Source: a virus
Reading direction: 5' to 3' (one strand)
Length of the DNA stretch: 25,640 nucleotides
Virus record (IMG/VR): IMGVR_UViG_3300015374_000054
Location: 1-25,640 of that record
A program made the translations under genes and the position numbers. The first letter of the stretch is position 1. Every line of letters starts with the position of its first letter. Positions 22,745 through 25,640 of this stretch are shown piece after piece. The notes below the pieces were generated by a model that did not search any database, was not told where the DNA came from, and saw only the letters and a list, made by a program, of their open reading frames with translations.

Positions 22745-23527
22745 TTAGAAATCAATCCCCGACTCAATTTCTCCTACAGGAGTGACTGTGGATTTATCAA
22801 TGAAGCTAGGGTTCTGCACAGTCTGTTGATTAATAGCCATGAAAATATGAGCCGAGATACGCTGTAGCTGTTCAGGGTCTGTAACTTCACGCTGAATGAT
22901 GTCAATAATCTGTTGCACAATAGTCTGCATTGAAACAAGGGCTGTATCGTTAGGACGGTAAATACCCTTCATTTCAAAGTACATCTTAATAGCTTGGTGG
23001 TCACCTGACCGAATGTTATCCATAAACGCTCGGTAGGCGTCGTCGTCCCCATCACGTACTAAATTAGCAGCTAAAGAATGCTGGTATTCTAAAAAGACCG
23101 GGTCTTTACGCCAAGTGTTGTATTCCTGAGTGCTAATACCGAGTTTCTTTAACTTGGTGTGATCAGGCCGCATATCATTTGGATCATATAAGGCTTTAGC
23201 TGCTTCAAGTTGACGGAAGGTTAATGCCGCTTTAACTTGTTGTTTTTGTTCTTCTGCTGAGAGAGGTTCAGGAGTTCTAAGTTGTATGCCTCTAGTATTG
23301 AGACAATTTCTGACGGAATTGTTACGCCAATACTTGGACCATTGCTCATCAGATATTTCAATGTAATCTCGGGCTTCCTCATGCGTGGGAAGTCGTCCCT
23401 CTTTGAGGAAGAACTGTTCGACGAGTAAGATGAACTCAACTTGATCTTCCTTAAGGTCGGGGTTTTTATCAATTAGCTTGTCAACGAAGACTTTATCCCG
23501 AGTCTGAGCGAATTTAGCCGTCGTCAT
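22745..23527 (-). CDS. terS: Terminase small subunit (putative)
   Basis: A 260-residue protein. Residues about 20-75 form a helical region with a W-S-K-Y-W block. Residues about 100-190 match the layout of small terminases: Q-L-E-A-A-K-A-L-Y-D, then K-L-K-K-L-G-I-S-T-Q-E-Y-N-T-W-R-K-D-P-V-F (helix-turn-helix with the 'W-x-x-D-P-x-F' block), then S-G-D-H-Q-A-I-K-M-Y-F-E-M-K-G, the recurring 'GD-x-x-A-x-K ... E-x-x-G' block. It should bind phage DNA and start packaging with the large subunit. The gene order, regulator - coiled coil - small subunit - structural - large subunit, supports this. The last 60 residues are an oligomer-type helix plus a disordered tail. Confidence 0.82.
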   Translation of the reverse strand: MTTAKFAQTRDKVFVDKLIDKNPDLKEDQVEFILLVEQFFLKEGRLPTHEEARDYIEISDEQWSKYWRNNSVRNCLNTRGIQLRTPEPLSAEEQKQQVKAALTFRQLEAAKALYDPNDMRPDHTKLKKLGISTQEYNTWRKDPVFLEYQHSLAANLVRDGDDDAYRAFMDNIRSGDHQAIKMYFEMKGIYRPNDTALVSMQTIVQQIIDIIQREVTDPEQLQRISAHIFMAINQQTVQNPSFIDKSTVTPVGEIESGIDF

Positions 23528-23639
23528 TGTCTGCCGCCTTACGCATTAAATACGCTGCTAAATTCTCTAAGTCTTTAACCTTTGTCTCTAAATTTTTAAT
23601 TCGGTCTTCGAGATTTAAGATGTAAGTAGCTTCACTCAT
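23514..23639 (-). CDS. 41-residue coiled-coil protein upstream of terS
   Basis: From ATG 23639 the frame encodes 41 residues, nearly all one amphipathic helix with leucine/isoleucine heptads: I-L-N-L-E-D-R-I-K-N-L-E-T-K-V-K-D-L-E-N-L. The stop lies 14 bases inside the terS start. The frame fills most of the otherwise empty gap between regulator and terS. GTGGGG stands about five bases before ATG. It probably forms a small dimer or trimer and could be a partner of terS or of the regulator, but no function is known. Confidence 0.65.
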   Translation of the reverse strand: MSEATYILNLEDRIKNLETKVKDLENLAAYLMRKAADNDDG

Positions 23640-23685
23640 GAGGACCCCACTAACCAATCACAAAACCATTGATACAATTGATTAG

Positions 23686-24255
23686 TCACGCGGCTTCCCT
23701 CTTTCCCGTAAACTCGTCATAGAGACGCTGTAGCTTTGAGTAAACTCGCGTAGCCAAACTCTTTCCGGGAAAAATGTCTTGGAAGAGTTCATACATAATA
23801 TCAGGTACGTACTCAGTCTTAGCTTTCTCGAAACGTGAGAGAGTACTATTATGTACGCAAAAAGCAGTACAGAAACCCATACGAGTTGTATAACCACAGC
23901 GATGCCTCCACCAAATAAAGGGATGTAAACCTTCCTCTGTATCTAATGGAGCTAATTCTAATTTGGCAGGAAGTAGTGGTTTTTTATTCTGGGCCCACTG
24001 ACGATGCTTCTCAATAAAGAGCTTGTAATGCGCGTTTAACTCTTCAATAGTGTACCCACGCATCTCTGATAAAGCGTAAGCAACAGCTGGAGGGATATTA
24101 CTATAAATACCTTGCTCGGCTCGCATAACAACTTGATCAGAGCATCGAGCTAAGTTAGCGAACTCTTTTAGCGTTAAGTTCTTATTAGTTCTTACCTGTC
24201 TAATAATAGACACGGGTTCCCCTACAGGGAGGGTGTCGTTGCCAGTAGTCCTCAT
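23686..24255 (-). CDS. Double helix-turn-helix (XRE-like) regulator
   Basis: A 189-residue protein with two Cro/CI-type helix-turn-helix units. The first, residues about 16-65, has L-T-L-K-E-F-A-N-L-A-R-C-S-D-Q-V-V-M-R-A-E-Q-G. The second, about 110-160, has T-R-M-G-F-C-T-A-F-C-V-H-N-S-T-L-S-R-F-E-K-A-K. The two are joined by a charged helix. No peptidase or ligand domain is visible, so it is not a LexA/CI-type self-cleaving repressor. It is the first gene of the leftward block and its start coincides with the predicted transcription start of its promoter (leaderless). Repeated DNA-binding units suit binding to the 15-base palindrome in that promoter, giving autoregulation; this is inference. 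No terminator separates it from terS. Confidence 0.82.
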   Translation of the reverse strand: MRTTGNDTLPVGEPVSIIRQVRTNKNLTLKEFANLARCSDQVVMRAEQGIYSNIPPAVAYALSEMRGYTIEELNAHYKLFIEKHRQWAQNKKPLLPAKLELAPLDTEEGLHPFIWWRHRCGYTTRMGFCTAFCVHNSTLSRFEKAKTEYVPDIMYELFQDIFPGKSLATRVYSKLQRLYDEFTGKREAA

Positions 24256-24261
24256 ACTTCA

Positions 24262-24290
24262 ATGGTACATCACCCTTGACAGTGTGTCAA
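24262..24290 (-). promoter_or_regulatory. Leftward promoter of the regulator (leaderless)
   Basis: The minus strand reads TTGACA (24285-24290), 17 bases, then TACCAT (24262-24267). Six bases separate the -10 from the ATG at 24255, so transcription is expected to begin at or next to that A. The -35 is one half of the palindrome at 24276-24290. Confidence 0.75.
24276..24290. promoter_or_regulatory. Shared palindromic operator carrying both -35 hexamers
   Basis: TTGACA-GTG-TGTCAA (15 bases, perfect six-base arms). Each arm is the consensus -35 of one of the two diverging promoters. A dimer bound here would cover both -35 elements. It is the most likely target of the divergently encoded regulators at 23686-24255 and 24311-24541. 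RNA polymerase could probably occupy only one of the two promoters at a time. Confidence 0.7.
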
Positions 24291-24304
24291 GAGCGTTGTA
24301 CGAT
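24276..24304 (+). promoter_or_regulatory. Rightward promoter of the ribbon-helix-helix gene (leaderless)
   Basis: The plus strand reads TTGACA (24276-24281), 17 bases, then TACGAT (24299-24304). Six bases separate the -10 from the ATG at 24311, so the mRNA should begin at the start codon. Geometry is identical to the leftward promoter. Confidence 0.75.
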
Positions 24305-24310
24305 GGGTTT

Positions 24311-24541
24311 ATGAGCAGCTTAAGCAACCCTACTCCGGTCGCAAAAGATGACCCGATTAGGGTTATAAACATTCAGAAGTACAGCAATAACAAGACCGTC
24401 GGTAGGTTTGTCATTAAGGGAGAGGACGCTTATTGGCTGGAAAGATTAGCTAGGGAGCAAGGCATGACTGTGGACGCGCTAGTTAAAATCTTTGTAATTG
24501 AAGGATTATATCGCCGGCGTTCGTACTTAAATCTTGGATAA
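24311..24541 (+). CDS. Ribbon-helix-helix-like small DNA-binding protein
   Basis: A 76-residue protein from ATG 24311. An upstream in-frame ATG (24233) is rejected because it lies before the promoter. Residues about 28-68 fit the Arc/MetJ/CopG fold: a strand T-V-G-R-F-V-I, a first helix E-D-A-Y-W-L-E-R-L-A-R-E-Q-G, a turn M-T-V, and a second helix D-A-L-V-K-I-F-V-I-E-G-L. The family binds DNA as dimers through the strand. It diverges from the helix-turn-helix regulator across the shared operator and so may act as the opposing repressor in a two-state switch, as Cro opposes CI in lambda (by analogy, not homology). It is the first rightward gene. Confidence 0.75.
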   Translation: MSSLSNPTPVAKDDPIRVINIQKYSNNKTVGRFVIKGEDAYWLERLAREQGMTVDALVKIFVIEGLYRRRSYLNLG

Positions 24542-24647
24542 AAAAATATTTCGAGAAATAGATTCCTTGATGCATTAATACTGGGAAATTTAAGGAAAAG
24601 GATGTTAAAATATCTGGGAGTAGCCTCGCTTCGCTCACCTTACCATA

Positions 24648-24678
24648 TTGAACTGTATTTTGCAACATGATATATAAT
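24648..24678 (+). promoter_or_regulatory. Candidate early promoter
   Basis: TTGAAC at 24648-24653 and a perfect TATAAT at 24673-24678 are 19 bases apart, longer than ideal. The TATAAT is the best -10 match in the region. A transcript from here would include the two palindromes and the SOS box in a leader of roughly 175 bases before 24859. Confidence 0.35.
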
Positions 24679-24693
24679 CCACGGTGTATTGAC

Positions 24694-24710
24694 ATACCCT
24701 AGGGGGGTAT
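24694..24710. promoter_or_regulatory. Inverted repeat, operator candidate
   Basis: ATACCC (24694-24699) and GGGTAT (24705-24710) are perfect inverted copies with a five-base spacer. The repeat begins on the last base of the TTGACA at 24689-24694, so a bound protein would block a promoter using that -35. The matching -10 is poor (TATCAG after 18 bases). Confidence 0.45.
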
Positions 24711-24727
24711 GGTATCAGCGCACGCAC

Positions 24728-24745
24728 ATCGAACGTGTGTTCGAT
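24728..24745. promoter_or_regulatory. LexA-binding (SOS) box
   Basis: ATCGAACGTGTGTTCGAT is an 18-base perfect palindrome containing TCGAAC-GTGT-GTTCGA (24729-24744), the form of the LexA operator of mycobacteria and of the related Gram-positive box (GAAC-N4-GTTC). A -10-like TAAAAT at 24751-24756 lies at a distance that would put the box across its -35/spacer, the usual position for LexA repression. It precedes the early gene at 24859 by 113 bases. The motif match is direct; control by the host repressor is a strong inference. Confidence 0.8.
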
Positions 24746-24858
24746 CAAATTAAAATCATAAAGTGTCCATATGTTGAGACCATCTATTGCTTGTGACACA
24801 CCGACCCCTCATACTTAAGGGGTAGGACAGTAATCCACACAGAGAGGTAACACACATC

Positions 24859-25638
24859 ATGACTGAGACAGTCACCGAACAGACGACCGAAGAGACAACC
24901 GAGTCAGCCGAAGAGGCTAAGCTCCCGAGTCTTGAAGAGGCTTTCGGTCCTAGTGCCGTTGCTGCAAAGGATCTTATTGCGCAGGCTAACGCTAAGATCG
25001 CCGTCCAGACTAAGCAAGCGCAGTGGCTTAAGGAAAATAGCCGCGACCCGCAAGAGTTGGTCGATGCTCTTAAGTCGGGCGAGACTGAGAACGAAGAGCT
25101 TAAGCCGCTTGTTGAGAAGCGCGAAAAGGCTGCACTTGCTTTGGCCCGGGTGGAAGAGCAACTATTTATTCAGGCCGAAAAGATCGCTAAGGCTCAGCTG
25201 GCCGAAGAGACTGACGAGGATGCAGTCGCTAAGCACACCGATGCTTACGAAAATGCAGTCAAGAGCGTGCGCGACATTAAGAAGGCGCTTGAGACTATTT
25301 TCACGGATAAGGTTTTCGCTTATCTCGACACGCCTCAGACTCTTAAGCGTAAGAGTTCCGGTACTCCCGGTTCTGGTCCTCCGCGTCTGCGCGGTATGAG
25401 TGTTAAGGTTGACGGCACTCTGGCGACAAAGAAAATGGGAGCCAAGCAAGAAGTCAAGAGCTCTTTTGGAGCGGCTGCCGAAAAGATCGGAAACATCTCG
25501 GTTAAGACTCTTGTCGAGGCTTATCAGAAGTCAGTCGGAACTACCGACTCAACTAAGTACCCCACCGATTGGCACCCTTTCGAGGTGACAGTCGATGACA
25601 AGACTTACAAGGTCGAGGCAAAGAAGGAAGCCGAGTAA
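24859..25638 (+). CDS. Acidic early protein of unknown function (259 residues)
   Basis: Residues 1-30 are Thr/Glu-rich (T-E-T-V-T-E-Q-T-T-E-E-T-T-E). Residues about 30-155 are long Ala/Glu/Lys helices, likely coiled coil (K-R-E-K-A-A-L-A-L-A-R-V-E-E-Q-L). About 160-175 is a basic, Gly/Pro-rich linker (K-R-K-S-S-G-T-P-G-S-G-P-P-R). The last 80 residues are a small globular part ending with a strand W-H-P-F-E-V-T-V-D and an acidic/basic tail. Codon use differs from the structural block: AAG, GCT/GCC, CTT, GAG and GTC dominate, as in strongly expressed genes, and GC is visibly higher. It lies downstream of the SOS box and GAGAGGT. No family was recognised; an abundant early, possibly DNA-linked, protein is the cautious reading. 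Confidence 0.78.
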   Translation: MTETVTEQTTEETTESAEEAKLPSLEEAFGPSAVAAKDLIAQANAKIAVQTKQAQWLKENSRDPQELVDALKSGETENEELKPLVEKREKAALALARVEEQLFIQAEKIAKAQLAEETDEDAVAKHTDAYENAVKSVRDIKKALETIFTDKVFAYLDTPQTLKRKSSGTPGSGPPRLRGMSVKVDGTLATKKMGAKQEVKSSFGAAAEKIGNISVKTLVEAYQKSVGTTDSTKYPTDWHPFEVTVDDKTYKVEAKKEAE

Positions 25639-25640
25639 GT

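Larger units (their letters stand above)
24542..24858 (+). promoter_or_regulatory. 317-base regulatory region without a gene, upstream of the early operon
   Basis: No convincing reading frame was found here; a 70-codon minus frame (24483-24695) looks like chance. In order it holds an AT-rich palindrome TATTTCGAGAAATA (24547-24560), a candidate promoter (TTGAAC 24648-24653, 19 bases, TATAAT 24673-24678), a second -35 TTGACA (24689-24694) followed by an inverted repeat, the SOS box, and an inverted repeat ACCCCT / AGGGGT with an eight-base loop starting near 24804. It ends with GAGAGGT about ten bases before ATG 24859. The density of two-fold symmetric sites marks it as an integration point for several regulators. 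Confidence 0.6.

Noticed and set aside
23640-23685. Imperfect nine-pair stem between the regulator and the 41-residue gene (CTAATCAAT / ATTGGTTAG)
   Set aside because: The 18-base loop and lack of a T-tract make a terminator unlikely; could be a chance fold.
24233-24310. 26-codon N-terminal extension of the ribbon-helix-helix protein
   Set aside because: It starts upstream of the promoter and its sequence is hydrophobic without resemblance to the family; the leaderless ATG 24311 is preferred.
24547-24560. Palindrome TATTTCGAGAAATA beside a run of A, read as a minus-strand terminator
   Set aside because: The stem is only six AT-rich pairs with a two-base loop, and no minus-strand gene would use it; kept only as a note in the regulatory region.
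24483-24695. 70-codon minus-strand frame across the end of the ribbon-helix-helix gene and the regulatory region
   Set aside because: No ribosome site, no coherent domain, and it crosses operator-like sites; composition looks like random AT-rich sequence.

Overview
The window looks like part of the genome of a tailed phage (or prophage) of an actinobacterium, with a short-tailed, podovirus-like virion. The actinobacterial link rests on a WhiB-family protein (615-911) and a perfect actinobacterial-type LexA/SOS box (24728-24745). Promoters of the TTGACA / TANNNT type and two apparently leaderless genes fit the same hosts. By eye the base composition is well below 50 % GC over most of the window, low for the best-known actinobacterial hosts. 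No rRNA, tRNA, CRISPR array, insertion sequence, integrase or attachment site was seen.

Layout. Positions 1-697 (+) hold the end of a rightward operon: a truncated nuclease-like gene and a zinc-finger protein. From 24255 down to 615 almost everything is on the minus strand and tightly packed. In transcription order this block has a double helix-turn-helix regulator, a 41-residue coiled-coil protein, the terminase small subunit, a 261-residue putative structural protein and the terminase large subunit. Three small proteins follow, then a promoter inside an inverted repeat, a head-associated basic/acidic protein, an overlapping pair of genes (zinc finger / membrane protein), the portal and a 258-residue basic protein. 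The capsid cassette (scaffold and major capsid protein) has its own promoter and terminator. Then come a decoration- or fibre-like protein, a conserved hypothetical protein, a head-tail adaptor, a nozzle-like beta protein, four internal virion proteins (112, 171, 616 and 1131 residues), two virion-associated peptidoglycan enzymes, a lysis cassette (two small membrane proteins, a single-pass membrane protein, an M15-like endolysin, a holin) and finally WhiB.

Right of 24255 transcription turns to plus: a ribbon-helix-helix-like repressor (24311-24541), a 317-base regulatory region with operator-like palindromes and the SOS box, and an acidic, codon-biased early protein (24859-25638). The two outward promoters share a 15-base palindrome, TTGACACACTGTCAA, which supplies the -35 hexamer for both strands. 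Both promoters place the predicted start of transcription on the A of the ATG. This looks like the switch that divides the leftward structural programme from the rightward early programme, with host LexA a likely extra input on the rightward side.

The set of portal, adaptor, nozzle and internal proteins without a tape measure, tail tube or tail terminator is the basis for calling the virion podovirus-like. The DNA-entry module appears to be the four internal proteins plus a lytic transglycosylase and an M15 peptidase carried in the particle. Function calls come from reading motifs; no database search was possible.
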